A stretch of DNA of 64,000 nt from VRUE01 sp963702035 (GCA_963702035.1 OY969700.1:930001-994000); one strand, 5' to 3'. Counted from the stretch's first letter, positions 7,993 through 16,365 are shown. Made by a program: numbers and translations. The notes: generated from the letters alone by a model not told the origin.

Positions 7993-8208
7993 CTACGCAG
8001 CGGTGAGCGGGCGATCCGTCAGCGTCGCGGTCGCAACGTGGAGCGGGCCGCCCTGCTCCCCCTCGTCGGCGAGGTAGAGGGCGACACCCTCTTGCAGGGA
8101 CTCGAACAGCTCGTCCAAGGTGTCGCCGGAGGCGAAGCAACCGGGTAGCTCTGGGACGTCTGCCCAGTAGCTGCCTTCCTCGATGTGGATGCGGGCGGTC
8201 AACTCCAT
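7993..8208 (-). CDS. hicB: HicB-family antitoxin
   Basis: 71 residues, starting MELTARIHIEEGSYWADVPE, with the HicB signature ADVPELPGCFASGDTLDELFESLQEGV (given here as motif blocks ELPGC and GDTLDE). This is the partial RNase-H-like fold of HicB, which binds and neutralises the HicA mRNA interferase. No C-terminal DNA-binding domain is visible, so autoregulation would need another factor. It lies 13 bp downstream of hicA in the usual toxin-first order. Confidence 0.88.
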   Translation of the reverse strand: MELTARIHIEEGSYWADVPELPGCFASGDTLDELFESLQEGVALYLADEGEQGGPLHVATATLTDRPLTAA

Positions 8209-8221
8209 AGCTGAATCTCCC

Positions 8222-8410
8222 TCATTGTAGCCCCGCCTGTTTGAGAATCGCGCTGGTGAGCCCAGGCTGGTAATCGCGGCCCTTGTGCTGCGGAAGCGTG
8301 ATCGGACGGCGGCCCTTCTTGGTCATCTTGACCTGGTGCTTGCCACCGCGAGCCTGCGTCCAGCCGTTTTCCTTCAGCAGCTTGATCGCCTTCTTCTGAT
8401 TGAGTGACAT
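8222..8410 (-). CDS. hicA: HicA-family mRNA interferase toxin
   Basis: 62 residues with a dsRBD-like fold. The N-terminus KKAIKLLKENGW, the catalytic-histidine context GGKHQVKM and the tail LTSAILKQAGL match the HicA family. HicA cleaves mRNA and tmRNA when not bound by HicB. A TAGCCT -10-like box ends 8 nt before the ATG without a Shine-Dalgarno, suggesting a leaderless transcript. The pair sits beside tRNA-Leu, consistent with horizontal acquisition. Confidence 0.88.
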   Translation of the reverse strand: MSLNQKKAIKLLKENGWTQARGGKHQVKMTKKGRRPITLPQHKGRDYQPGLTSAILKQAGLQ

Positions 8411-8777
8411 CGCCGCTCAGGCTAGCCGCACCAGCGGCGTGTCTTGTCTGAGGTTAGGCGGCAGCAGCGTGCGACGAGCGCTTCTTGCCGGCGCGCTTCA
8501 CGCGGCCTTCGACATCCCGGCCTTCTCCCGCAGCTCATCCAGTTATGCATCCAGATTTCGGGCGCGACGTGATCACTAAAAGTGGTCGGCCTCGGCCACG
8601 TAGCTGGTGCCGCCGTAGGGGTGCACGATGAAGCCGTCCACGTAGCTCTGCCAGTCGGAGGTGTACCAGGCCTTTGCCGAAGCTGAGGCCGTTTGAGCCG
8701 TCCAAGGGTGCGAAGGAGACGGTTTCAGAGACGCCTCACGACGGGCCTCAAGATCCCCTCTGCGCGGAGAGGAGGGG
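8411..8777. other. Gene-free accessory stretch with degenerate coding remnants
   Basis: No intact gene is visible in these 367 bp. On the minus strand the tail of a former protein can be read (see 8576-8680), and near 8454-8498 a short Lys/Arg-rich stretch ends in TAA. The stretch looks like decayed accessory DNA between hicAB and the signalling operon. Confidence 0.5.
8576..8680 (-). pseudogene. Remnant of an unidentified protein C-terminus
   Basis: On the minus strand a frame reads AKAWYTSDWQSYVDGF, then IVHPYGGTSYVAEADHF, then TAG at 8576-8578. The Trp/Tyr-rich WQSYVDGFIVHPYG pattern recalls the catalytic-domain ends of some glycoside hydrolases, but the match is only by eye. No start codon or upstream domain is found, so it is probably a truncated relic. 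Confidence 0.35.
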
Positions 8778-10226
8778 CTATCCGCGCAGGGAGAGCGCCT
8801 GGTCGAGATTGTCGAGAAGAGCGTCGACGATCCGCGGATCGAAGTGCGTGCCGCGCCCCTCCCTGATCACCGCGACCGCATCGTCGACCGAGAGGGCCGA
8901 GCGGTAGCAACGATCGCTGAGCAGAGCGTCGAAGACGTCGGCGACCGCGGTGATGCGACCCTCGACCGGAATCTCCTCGCCGGCGAGCCCGCGCGGATAG
9001 CCGGCGCCATCGAAGCGCTCGTGGTGGGTCAGCGCGATCATCGCCGCGAGCTGCAGCAGCTCACTCTCGGAATCGGCGAGGATCTCGTAGCCGACTGTGG
9101 TGTGGAGCTCCATCTCCCTGCGCTCCGCGGGCGTGAGTGGGCCGCGCTTGCGGAGGACGCCGTCGGGGGTCGCGACCTTGCCGACGTCGTGCATCGGCGC
9201 CGCCGTGCGCAGCAGCAGCACACGGTCGCGGTCAAGCCCGACCTGGCCGGCGAGGAAGGCCGCGATCGTCGCCATCCGGTTCACGTGCCTACCCGTCTCT
9301 TCATCGTGCAGCTCAAGCGCCTTCGCCAGGCGCTCGACCGTCTCCTGACGCGACGCCGTGAGCTCATCGATCGCTTGCGCCTGAGCGGTCGCCAGCTCCT
9401 CGCGCAGCCCTTCGGCCTTCTTCTTGTCCGTGATATCAGTGGAAATCCCCGAGATGCCGGCGATCTGCCCCGTGTCGTTGACGTAGGGGAACTTGACCGT
9501 GAGGAAGGTCCTCTCTTCGCCGCCGACGACAAGCGTTTCCTCCGCCTCGTAAGCGCCGCCCCCCTCGAGGATCCGTTTGTCGGCCTCCGCGACGTGTCGC
9601 TCGGCCTCCGCGGACATGATGTCCTTGTCGGTGCGACCGATGAGGTCATCCGGCCTGAGCCCGGCGACCTCGTGTGCGACCTCGTTGGCAATGAGGTAGC
9701 GCCGCTCGCTGTCCTTGATGTAGATCGGGACCGGCGCCCGGTCCATCAGCATCTGCAGCCGGTCCTCGAGGGCTTTGCTGTGGGCGCGCTGGGCGATTTC
9801 CAGGTCGCGCCGGCGCAGCGCGTTCATCGCCGTGATCAACAGCTGACCGGGCCAGAACGGCTTGACGAGATAGCCATGTGCGCCCATCTCGAAGGCCTGC
9901 GTGGCGACCTCGTGGTCATCGACCCCGGTGACGAGGACGATCGCGGTATCGGGGTGGTCGCGCACAATCTCTTTGACCAGCACCAATCCCGACTCGTTGG
10001 GCATCTGGATGTCGCAGAGAGCGAGATCGAACCTGCTCTCGGCCAGTCTCTTGCGCGCATCGGCGACGCTGCCGGCGAACACGCACTCGTACGTCTCGCT
10101 GAAGGTGCGCTCGACCAGCCGCAGGATCTCGGGCCGGTCGTCCGTCGCCAGTACCCGGGCGAGCTTACGCTCGCCGCCCTCGTTCGAGCCCGTCAGTGAT
10201 GCCGGCGTCCGCGCGGACATCGTCAA
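8778..10226 (-). CDS. Response regulator with REC-PAS-HD-GYP domains, cyclic-di-GMP phosphodiesterase
   Basis: 482 residues. A receiver domain (about 22-140) has the phospho-acceptor in LALCDIQMP and Lys in YLVKPFW. A PAS domain (about 160-280; PVPIYIKDSERRYL, ISTDITDKKKAE) follows, then a short coiled linker. The HD-GYP domain (about 305-475) has MHDVGKVATPDG, THHERFDGAGYP and AVADVFDAL. HD-GYP proteins hydrolyse cyclic di-GMP to pGpG or GMP. Its start overlaps the end of the upstream hybrid kinase gene by 4 bp (ATGA), so kinase and output are translationally coupled and very likely cognate. The role is probably surface-attachment or motility control, by inference. Confidence 0.93.
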   Translation of the reverse strand: MTMSARTPASLTGSNEGGERKLARVLATDDRPEILRLVERTFSETYECVFAGSVADARKRLAESRFDLALCDIQMPNESGLVLVKEIVRDHPDTAIVLVTGVDDHEVATQAFEMGAHGYLVKPFWPGQLLITAMNALRRRDLEIAQRAHSKALEDRLQMLMDRAPVPIYIKDSERRYLIANEVAHEVAGLRPDDLIGRTDKDIMSAEAERHVAEADKRILEGGGAYEAEETLVVGGEERTFLTVKFPYVNDTGQIAGISGISTDITDKKKAEGLREELATAQAQAIDELTASRQETVERLAKALELHDEETGRHVNRMATIAAFLAGQVGLDRDRVLLLRTAAPMHDVGKVATPDGVLRKRGPLTPAERREMELHTTVGYEILADSESELLQLAAMIALTHHERFDGAGYPRGLAGEEIPVEGRITAVADVFDALLSDRCYRSALSVDDAVAVIREGRGTHFDPRIVDALLDNLDQALSLRG

Positions 10227-11824
10227 ACCCGGCTGGTCTCCTTTGTGCCCGCCTCGCCGGCATCGAGCAGGTCCTGGACGGTCCGAAGCAGGTCGACCGC
10301 GTTGAATGGCTTCCCGATGAAGGCATTGGCCCCTTGCTCTTCCAGCGCCCCTGGTGCGAGCACCTCGTGGCTGTAGCCGGACATGAACACCACCCCCAGC
10401 TCGGGTCGGATCCGCTTGATCCGCTCGACCAGTTCGGTGCCGAGCATCCCTGGCATGATCACGTCGGTGAGAAGCAACTGGATCGGCTGGTCCTGCCGTT
10501 CGCAGATCTCGACCGCCTCCTCGCCGCCGTCGGCTCCGATCACCGAGTAGCCGCCCTTGGCGAGGATGCGCTCGGCCATCCTGCGCACGTCCGGCTCGTC
10601 CTCGACGACGAGAATCACCTCGCCGCGGCCCAAGGGCAGGCTCCGCGTCTCGGTCCTGCTCCGGGTCGGAGTCTCCGCGCTTGCCGGAAAGTGGATCTTG
10701 ACGGTCGTACCCATGCCGACCTCGGAGTAGATGTCGATTCGGCCTCCCGAACCGGTGACGATGCCGTAGACGGTGGCAAGCCCGAGCCCGGTGCCTTCGG
10801 CTTTCCCCTTGGTGGTGAAGAACGGCTCAAAGGCCCGTCGCGCGGTCTCCTTGTCCATGCCCTGGCCGGTGTCGCTCACCTGCAGCCGAACGTAGGTCCC
10901 GGGCTCGATGTCCGGGTGCATCTCGACGTACTCGTCGTCGAGCATGGCCCTGTCGACCTCGATGATGAGGCGCCCGCCGTCGGGCATCGCGTCGCGGGCA
11001 TTGACCGCGAGGTTTACCAGCACCTGCTCGATCTGACCGGGATCGGCTTCGAACGCGCAACGGTCCTCGCCGAAGCGCGTCACCAACTCGATGCGCTCGC
11101 CCAACGCCCTGCGCAGCAGGTTCTCCAGCTCCGTGATCACGTCGCGCAGGTAGAGCAGCTCCGGTTTGACCACCTCGCGGCGGCTGAAGATCAGCAGCTG
11201 ACGGGTGAGCGCGGCGGCGCGCTCGGCCGCACGTCGTATCTCCTCGACGTCCTGACCGGCCCGCGAGCCCTCCGGCAGCTCGTCGGCGACGAACTCCGCG
11301 TAGTTCATGATCACGCCGAGGATGTTGTTGAAGTCGTGAGCTATTCCTCCGGCGAGCTGCCCGACGCTTTCCAATCGTTGCGACTGGGCAAGCTGCTCCT
11401 GAAGCGCCCTTTCCCGCGCGCTCGCGGCGCGCTCGCTGACATCGCGGATGGCGGCCATGGCAAGAACCCCGTTTTCAGTCCCGATGCTGGAGAGGCTGAT
11501 CTCGACAGGGAACTCGGTGCCGTCGCGGCGAAGCGCATAGAGTTCGGAGCCGATGCCCATCGGGCGGGTCCGAGGCTCCTCGAAGTAGTCCTTGCGGTGA
11601 TCGGGATGGGCGTCGCGAAAGCGCTCCGGCACGAGCACCTCGACCGCCTGTCCGAGCAGGTCGTCCCGGCGGTAGCCGAACAGCGCCTCGGTCTGGCTGT
11701 TGACCAGGACAATCTTGCCCTCGCGGTCGACCCCGACGATGGCGTCCGGAACCGCTTCGAGCAGCTGCTCAAAGGTGGAATCGCCGCTGTTTGACTCTGC
11801 TGGATCGCCTGGAGGCACTGCCAT
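10223..11824 (-). CDS. PAS-containing hybrid histidine kinase with C-terminal receiver
   Basis: 533 residues, no membrane segment. A PAS domain (about 17-135; VPDAIVGVDREGKIV) precedes a HisKA dimerisation helix with phospho-acceptor His in GGIAHDFNNILG. HATPase_c follows, with N box NLAVNARDAMP, G1 DTGQGMD, F box FEPFFTTK and G2 GTGLGLATVYG. The C-terminal receiver (about 400-520) has VVEDEPDVRR, LLTDVIMPGM and IGKPF. The kinase is soluble and senses through PAS. The next gene, overlapping by 4 bp, encodes the REC-PAS-HD-GYP output, giving a phosphorelay into cyclic-di-GMP turnover. Confidence 0.93.
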   Translation of the reverse strand: MAVPPGDPAESNSGDSTFEQLLEAVPDAIVGVDREGKIVLVNSQTEALFGYRRDDLLGQAVEVLVPERFRDAHPDHRKDYFEEPRTRPMGIGSELYALRRDGTEFPVEISLSSIGTENGVLAMAAIRDVSERAASARERALQEQLAQSQRLESVGQLAGGIAHDFNNILGVIMNYAEFVADELPEGSRAGQDVEEIRRAAERAAALTRQLLIFSRREVVKPELLYLRDVITELENLLRRALGERIELVTRFGEDRCAFEADPGQIEQVLVNLAVNARDAMPDGGRLIIEVDRAMLDDEYVEMHPDIEPGTYVRLQVSDTGQGMDKETARRAFEPFFTTKGKAEGTGLGLATVYGIVTGSGGRIDIYSEVGMGTTVKIHFPASAETPTRSRTETRSLPLGRGEVILVVEDEPDVRRMAERILAKGGYSVIGADGGEEAVEICERQDQPIQLLLTDVIMPGMLGTELVERIKRIRPELGVVFMSGYSHEVLAPGALEEQGANAFIGKPFNAVDLLRTVQDLLDAGEAGTKETSRV

Positions 11825-11864
11825 ACTCCCCGATCCCCGCTCGCTCAGCTACCTCGACTCTAAC

Positions 11865-11883
11865 ACTCATATCCAGCATGAGT
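11865..11883. promoter_or_regulatory. Short inverted repeat upstream of the kinase operon
   Basis: ACTCAT and ATGAGT flank a 7-bp spacer about 40 bp before the kinase start, in an A+T-richer patch that must contain the operon promoter. It may be an operator; the evidence is weak. Confidence 0.3.
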
Positions 11884-11951
11884 AAAAGAAACAAATCGGT
11901 ACTCAACGCACGAGCAAAGCGGCGATTTGGGGAACCTGATGGAGGATCAGG

Positions 11952-13361
11952 TCACGGTTCGGCCATCGCCTCTATGCGACCCGCATCGACCGCCGCCTTC
12001 AGCGCCTCGTAGTCGCGTTCGCTCTGATCGGCGTAGGCCTCGGCGAACTCGGCCATCGCGACGTCGAAGACGTCGCTCTTGCCGAGATAGGAGCCGATCG
12101 CGATCCGGTCGCCGCCGCGGGCGTGGGCGTGGGCCAGGGTCATGCCGCAGATCTCGGCGTAGGCGATGAGGCCGCGGGTGTCCATCGACTCGACCCCCAC
12201 CGAACCCTTCCAGTCCCAGAGCTGGCGCACGTAGAAGTCGCGCAGCTCGCCGTCGACTCCCTTTGCCCGGACCCAGCCGAGCATCACGTCGCTTGCCGCC
12301 TGCATCAGCCGCTGCCCGTGGACGACCCGCTCGCCCTGCAGCTCGAACTCGCTCGGCGCCGAGTAGGGCTCGAGCACCGAGCGCTGCGCCTCCTTGATCT
12401 GGAGGAAGAGCGGATCGCGGCCGTCGCGGCCGAGCAGCAGGGCGATCCAGGCCCGCGTGCCGACGCTGCCCACGCCGACGACCTTGAAGGCGATGTCGAT
12501 CAGGCGGTAGCCGTCGAGCAGGGCGCGCCGCTCGACCGGGAGCGAGTCGCGGTAGGCGGAGAGGACGTCGCGCACGAGCGCTTCGACGTCCACCCCCTGC
12601 GCCTCGTCGGCCAGCTCCTCGATCGGGACGATCAGGGGCGGGTTGCTGAGGATGCGCAGCTTCCCGTCGACCTCCACGACCAGCTTCGCGAAGGCTCGCT
12701 CGCTGTCCTTGGCGCGCGCCTTGGCCACGTTGCGCGCAAACGTCTTGCGCTGCTTGCCCCCCACCGCCGTCGCCCAGCGGGCGGCGATCGCATCCGCGTC
12801 GAGCTGCTGGTACCAGGACTCGAGGTTGCCCATCCGCGCCAGCCGCCGCATCGTCTCGCGGTATTCCCGCGCCGCCGCCAACACGATGTCGCGCCGCTCG
12901 GAGCCCTTGCAGCCACGGTCGCGGCCGGCCAGGGAGAAGCTGGCGACAAGCCGCTTCACGTCCCACTCCCAGGGACCGGGCAGGGTCTCGTCGAAGTCGT
13001 TGAGGTCGAAGACGAGGCGGCGCTCCGGCGAGGCGAAGGCGCCGAAATTGGAGAGGTGGGCATCGCCGCAGAGCTGCGTCGCGAGCCCGGTGCGCGGGGT
13101 CAGGGCGAGGTCGGCCGCCATCACCGCCGCGGCGCCCCGGTAGAAGGTGAAGGGCGAGACCAGCATGCGGCCGTAGCGCAGCGGCACCAGTCGGCCCACG
13201 CGCGAAGCGGCCTGGCGCTCGAGCAGCTCGACCGGGTCGGCGCGATCGCTCGCCGGCGTCCACTCGGCGTGGCTGGAGCGCGGCGCGGCGGTGCGAGCGG
13301 CCTTGCCCGCCGCGGCCCGCTCGTCGGGCGACCCGGGGTGGTCTTGGATCGAGTCGGACAC
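11952..13361 (-). CDS. DUF2252 domain-containing protein
   Basis: 469 residues matching the DUF2252 family, which is distantly kinase/phosphotransferase-like. Recognisable blocks are LVPLRYGRMLVSPFTFYRG near residue 60, then CGDAHLSNFG and FDLNDFDE near residue 100-120, where the metal- and nucleotide-binding-like residues of the family lie. Near residue 390 are DVMLGWVRAKG and FYVRQLWDWKGS. The function of the family is not established. The gene begins 4 bp after the stop of an MFS exporter, so the two form an operon. Confidence 0.85.
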   Translation of the reverse strand: MSDSIQDHPGSPDERAAAGKAARTAAPRSSHAEWTPASDRADPVELLERQAASRVGRLVPLRYGRMLVSPFTFYRGAAAVMAADLALTPRTGLATQLCGDAHLSNFGAFASPERRLVFDLNDFDETLPGPWEWDVKRLVASFSLAGRDRGCKGSERRDIVLAAAREYRETMRRLARMGNLESWYQQLDADAIAARWATAVGGKQRKTFARNVAKARAKDSERAFAKLVVEVDGKLRILSNPPLIVPIEELADEAQGVDVEALVRDVLSAYRDSLPVERRALLDGYRLIDIAFKVVGVGSVGTRAWIALLLGRDGRDPLFLQIKEAQRSVLEPYSAPSEFELQGERVVHGQRLMQAASDVMLGWVRAKGVDGELRDFYVRQLWDWKGSVGVESMDTRGLIAYAEICGMTLAHAHARGGDRIAIGSYLGKSDVFDVAMAEFAEAYADQSERDYEALKAAVDAGRIEAMAEP

Positions 13362-13365
13362 CGAC

Positions 13366-14988
13366 TCAGGCTACGGCAGGCTCGGCGCGGGGCGGGTCGG
13401 GGCCGGCCTGCAACTGGTCGAAGCGCTGCGTCGGCAGGCGCCGGGTCGTCCAGAACGAGGCGAGGACGAGGAAGGCGGCGAAGAGGAAGGCCGTCTTCAG
13501 CGCCTTCAGCTGGGCGTCTTCGTAGTGGCCGACCACGGCCTCGACGGTCGCGGTGTCGAGGCCGGCCGCTTCGGCGGACGCCTTCACCTGCGAGGAGGCG
13601 ACGAAGCTGCCACCGGCGCTCATCCGCTGCTCGACCTGCTTGCTGACGTCACCGGCGATCGCCGGATCGCCGGTGACGTTGGCGCTGAACGCGGCGATCA
13701 GGCCGCTGATCACGATCGCGCCGAGCACCGCCGTGCCCAGCGAGGAGCCGAGCTGCTGGGCGGTGTTCTGCAGGCCACCGGCCTCGCTGCGGTCGTCGTC
13801 GCCGACCGCGGACTGGACGACGTTGCCGAGCTGGGAGACGATCAGGCCCATGCCGATCCCGAGCACGCCGGTGGCGACGAAGAAGGCTCCACTGTTGAGC
13901 TCGGGCTCGATCGTGCTCAAGAGGATCACGATCGCAACCAGCACGACGAGCAGGCCGACGCGCACCAGCGGCCGCGGCGGGAAGCGCTTGGCCAGGGCGG
14001 AGCCGGCGATCGCGGCGATGAAGAGCCCAGCCGAGGCCGGCAGCATCTGCACTCCGGTTTCGAGCGCGTCGAGGCCCTGGACGATCTGCAGGTAGAGCGG
14101 GATCGTGAAGAAGATCCCCATCAGGATCAGGTTCTGGGCGAGCAGCATCGAGATGCCGCCGCGCAGCGCCCGGATGCGCAGCATGCCGAGGTGGACCAGC
14201 GGCGCCAGGCCGTGCTCCTCGCGGCGCCGCTCCCAGGACGCGAAGCCGGCGAGGACCAGCACCCCGGCGGCGACCACGAACGGGGTCAGGGAGAAGCCGA
14301 AGGGCTCGATCGGCGAGGCGCGCGGCGCCAGCCAGCCCCAGTTGCTCGCCTGCAGGACGCCGAAGACGATCAGCGCCAGGCCCGAGGCGGAGAGCACGCT
14401 GCCGACCCAGTCGAGTTCGGACGCCCCCTGCTCGCGCTCCGGCTCGCGGATCATCCGCGAGCCGAAGAGGATGCCGAGCGCGACGACGACCTCGCCGACG
14501 AAGACGAGCCGCCAGGTGAAGTCGGTGGTCATCCAGCCGCCGAGGATCGGGCCGACGGCGATGCCGGCCCCGGCGACGCCGCCGAGCACGCCGTAGGCGA
14601 TCGCCCGGTCGGCGCCCTTGTAGTTGCCGGCGACGAGCGCGACGAGCGCCGGCATCACCAGAGCGGCGCCGATCCCCTCGAGGATCGACCAGCCGAGCGT
14701 CAGGCTGGGCACGCTCCAGGAGGCAGCCGTCAGCGCCGACCCGGCGCCGTAGATGACCAACCCGATCGTGAAGGCGCGCCGCCGGCCCCAGAGGTCGCCG
14801 AGCTTGCCGCCGGTCAGCATCAGCCCGGCCATCACCAGGGCGTAGAGGGCGATCACCATCTGGATCGTCGTCACCGTCGTGTCGAAGTCTTCGACCAGCT
14901 GCGAGATCGCGACGTTCATCACCGCCTGGTCGAGGACCATCAGGAACTGCGCGGCCCCAAGGACGACGAGAACTCCCCACTTGGCCAT
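13366..14988 (-). CDS. MFS transporter, DHA2 (14-helix) drug:H+ antiporter family
   Basis: 540 residues with about 14 hydrophobic segments. The N-terminus FLMVLDQAVMNVAISQL carries the DHA2 motif D1 (LDxTVVNVALP-like), and GGKLGDLWGRRRAF is MFS motif A between helices 2 and 3. It is probably an inner-membrane proton-coupled exporter of drugs or metabolites. A TAGTCT box ends 6 nt before the ATG with no Shine-Dalgarno, suggesting leaderless translation. It is co-transcribed with the downstream DUF2252 gene. A long antisense reading frame over this gene is a codon-bias shadow. Confidence 0.92.
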   Translation of the reverse strand: MAKWGVLVVLGAAQFLMVLDQAVMNVAISQLVEDFDTTVTTIQMVIALYALVMAGLMLTGGKLGDLWGRRRAFTIGLVIYGAGSALTAASWSVPSLTLGWSILEGIGAALVMPALVALVAGNYKGADRAIAYGVLGGVAGAGIAVGPILGGWMTTDFTWRLVFVGEVVVALGILFGSRMIREPEREQGASELDWVGSVLSASGLALIVFGVLQASNWGWLAPRASPIEPFGFSLTPFVVAAGVLVLAGFASWERRREEHGLAPLVHLGMLRIRALRGGISMLLAQNLILMGIFFTIPLYLQIVQGLDALETGVQMLPASAGLFIAAIAGSALAKRFPPRPLVRVGLLVVLVAIVILLSTIEPELNSGAFFVATGVLGIGMGLIVSQLGNVVQSAVGDDDRSEAGGLQNTAQQLGSSLGTAVLGAIVISGLIAAFSANVTGDPAIAGDVSKQVEQRMSAGGSFVASSQVKASAEAAGLDTATVEAVVGHYEDAQLKALKTAFLFAAFLVLASFWTTRRLPTQRFDQLQAGPDPPRAEPAVA

Positions 14989-15043
14989 CGACGAAGACTA
15001 TGCCGCGGCAGGTGTAGTTTCCACCGATGCCGCGGGGAGATCG

Positions 15044-15097
15044 ATGAGGGCGCTCGTGCAGCGGGTCAGCCAGGCCGCGGTTGACGTCGAGGTCTGA
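15044..15097 (+). pseudogene. dtd: Remnant of D-aminoacyl-tRNA deacylase N-terminus
   Basis: ATG 15044 opens a 17-codon frame reading MRALVQRVSQAAVDVEV then TGA. The first 12 residues match the very conserved start of Dtd (MRALVQRVSxAxVxV), an enzyme of about 145 residues that removes D-amino acids from tRNA. Everything after strand 1 is missing, and a GNAT gene begins 3 bp later. It looks like a deletion relic, possibly still serving as a leader peptide for the GNAT gene. Its extreme brevity limits certainty. Confidence 0.55.
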
Positions 15098-15100
15098 GCG

Positions 15101-15598
15101 ATGCGCCTGCGCTTCGAGAGCACGGAGGAGGAGATCGACGCGGTCGAACCGATGTGGAACGCGCTGCAGGAGCACCACGTGCGGGTCACTCCCGAGCTCG
15201 ACCCGCGGACCCCCGGGCGCGACCTCGCGGATGCCTGGCGAATGCGCCGTTCCAAGTACGTCCGCTGGCTCGAAGACCCCGACGCCTTCTTCGTCATTGC
15301 CGAGGACGACAGTGGCCCGATCGGCTACGCCTTCGTCACCGTCGGGCCGGGGTACGCCTCATGGCAGACCGGTGATCGCGCCGCTGCTTTGGAGACCCTT
15401 TCCGTGCTGCCGGACCACCGTGGCGGCGGCGTCGGCGAGGCGCTGATCGAGGCTGCCTGGGAACGCCTGGGAGAGCTCGGCATCGATGACATGGCGATCA
15501 CGACGACCAAGACCAATGTCGGCGCCCACCGCTTTTACGAGCGCCTGGGATTCAGACCAGGTTTTGTCATCTACCACGGCAAACGGCCGCGGGCCTAG
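15101..15598 (+). CDS. GNAT-family N-acetyltransferase
   Basis: 165 residues. The acetyl-CoA-binding core is clear: beta-4 SVLPDHRGGGVGEALIEAAW holds the R/Q-x-x-G-x-G/A motif as HRGGGVG, and the C-terminal GAHRFYERLGF is the typical motif B end. The acceptor substrate is unknown. It begins 3 bp after the dtd remnant, and its TAG overlaps the TAG of the convergent PIN gene through a shared CTAG. Confidence 0.88.
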   Translation: MRLRFESTEEEIDAVEPMWNALQEHHVRVTPELDPRTPGRDLADAWRMRRSKYVRWLEDPDAFFVIAEDDSGPIGYAFVTVGPGYASWQTGDRAAALETLSVLPDHRGGGVGEALIEAAWERLGELGIDDMAITTTKTNVGAHRFYERLGFRPGFVIYHGKRPRA

Positions 15599-16015
15599 CC
15601 TTCGTCGAGGAACCGGAACTCGACGCCGCAGAGCTCGTAGATGGGCTTCGCGCGTCGATCGAGGCTGATCAGCGTCGCGTCCGCGTCCCGCGCGGCCAGG
15701 GCTATGAGGGCATCGAAGACGGGTGCTCCACCCCGGCCGTCGCGAGAGAAGCTCGAGAGCTTCCCGATAGGACGCTGGACGAGGCTGAATCGGAAGCGAA
15801 TCGCCAAGGAGCCCCTCAAGGTAGTCGACCACCACCCCCGGTTCCACTCTGTAGACGCCCGCCGGAGCGCTCAGCACCGAATAGGCCTCGGCCATGGTGT
15901 GTGCCACCAGGCGACCTTCGGCCCGCACCTCGGAGACGGCAGACCTGACGACGGCGTGAAAGCGGTGGTTGACGACGCAGCCCGCCACCAATACCGTGCT
16001 GTCCGGAACGGTCAT
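15595..16015 (-). pseudogene. PIN-domain (VapC-like) toxin, frameshifted
   Basis: The N-terminal part (16015 to about 15750) reads MTVPDSTVLVAG, with the first PIN Asp, up to ASYREALELLSR. The C-terminal part in another frame reads GGAPVFDALIALAARDADATLISLDRRA, given here as the blocks APVFDALIA and LISLDRRA, then Y-ELCGVEF. These are the middle and last acidic patches of a PIN ribonuclease of about 138 residues. One extra base near 15745-15755, beside the quasi-palindrome GAAGCTCGAGAGCTTC, separates the halves, so the toxin is probably inactive. It overlaps the AbrB antitoxin gene by 4 bp (ATGA), the standard toxin-antitoxin layout. Confidence 0.8.
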
Positions 16016-16254
16016 CGCCGAATTCGTTCCAGTTCTTCGCGAATGTCCTCGGGTCCCTGCTCCGGAATGCCGAGCTCAACCGAGAGGATGCCATCCGGCC
16101 CCCGACGCACCTTCGCGTGTCGCGGTGCCGGCGTCAGCGTGAGCCTTTCTCCATCCAGCTCTATATCGACCTCGTCTCCTCCAAGGAGGTTCAGGGCACT
16201 GCGCAGGTCCTTTGGCACGACAATCCTTCCGGCATTGTCAATGGTAGTTCTCAT
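16012..16254 (-). CDS. AbrB/MazE-type antitoxin (VapB-like)
   Basis: 80 residues from ATG 16254. The SpoVT/AbrB swapped-hairpin domain is MRTTIDNAGRIVVPKDLRSA, followed by EVDIELDGERLTL; the C-terminal tail (EQGPEDIREELERIRR) would bind the PIN toxin. There is no Shine-Dalgarno. Two 9-bp direct repeats (ATACCATCA on the plus strand) overlap the start codon and suggest autoregulation. The partner PIN gene, overlapping by 4 bp, is frameshifted, so the antitoxin may be an orphan. Confidence 0.85.
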   Translation of the reverse strand: MRTTIDNAGRIVVPKDLRSALNLLGGDEVDIELDGERLTLTPAPRHAKVRRGPDGILSVELGIPEQGPEDIREELERIRR

Positions 16255-16273
16255 ACCATCAATAATACCATCA
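16253..16273. promoter_or_regulatory. Two 9-bp direct repeats over the antitoxin start codon
   Basis: ATACCATCA occurs at 16253-16261 and 16265-16273, a 12-bp period, in an A+T-rich patch. AbrB-type antitoxins often bind such repeats to repress their own operon. Confidence 0.55.
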
Positions 16274-16365
16274 GCATTTCCAGTCGCTGTCGTATCGATC
16301 AGGAGCATTGCCATTCCAAGGCTCTAGCGGCGGAACCTCTCCCCCAGGCACCTCGCGGAAGCGCG

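Noticed and set aside
7717..8140. 5' extension of lexA towards 8140
   Set aside because: The extension runs through a perfect LexA box and a complete tRNA-Leu gene, while GTG 7717 has a strong GAGGAGG site.
13291..15084. Plus-strand reading frame of nearly 600 codons opposite the MFS transporter
   Set aside because: The opposite strand encodes a clear 14-helix transporter; the plus frame is a Gly/Asp/Arg-rich shadow.
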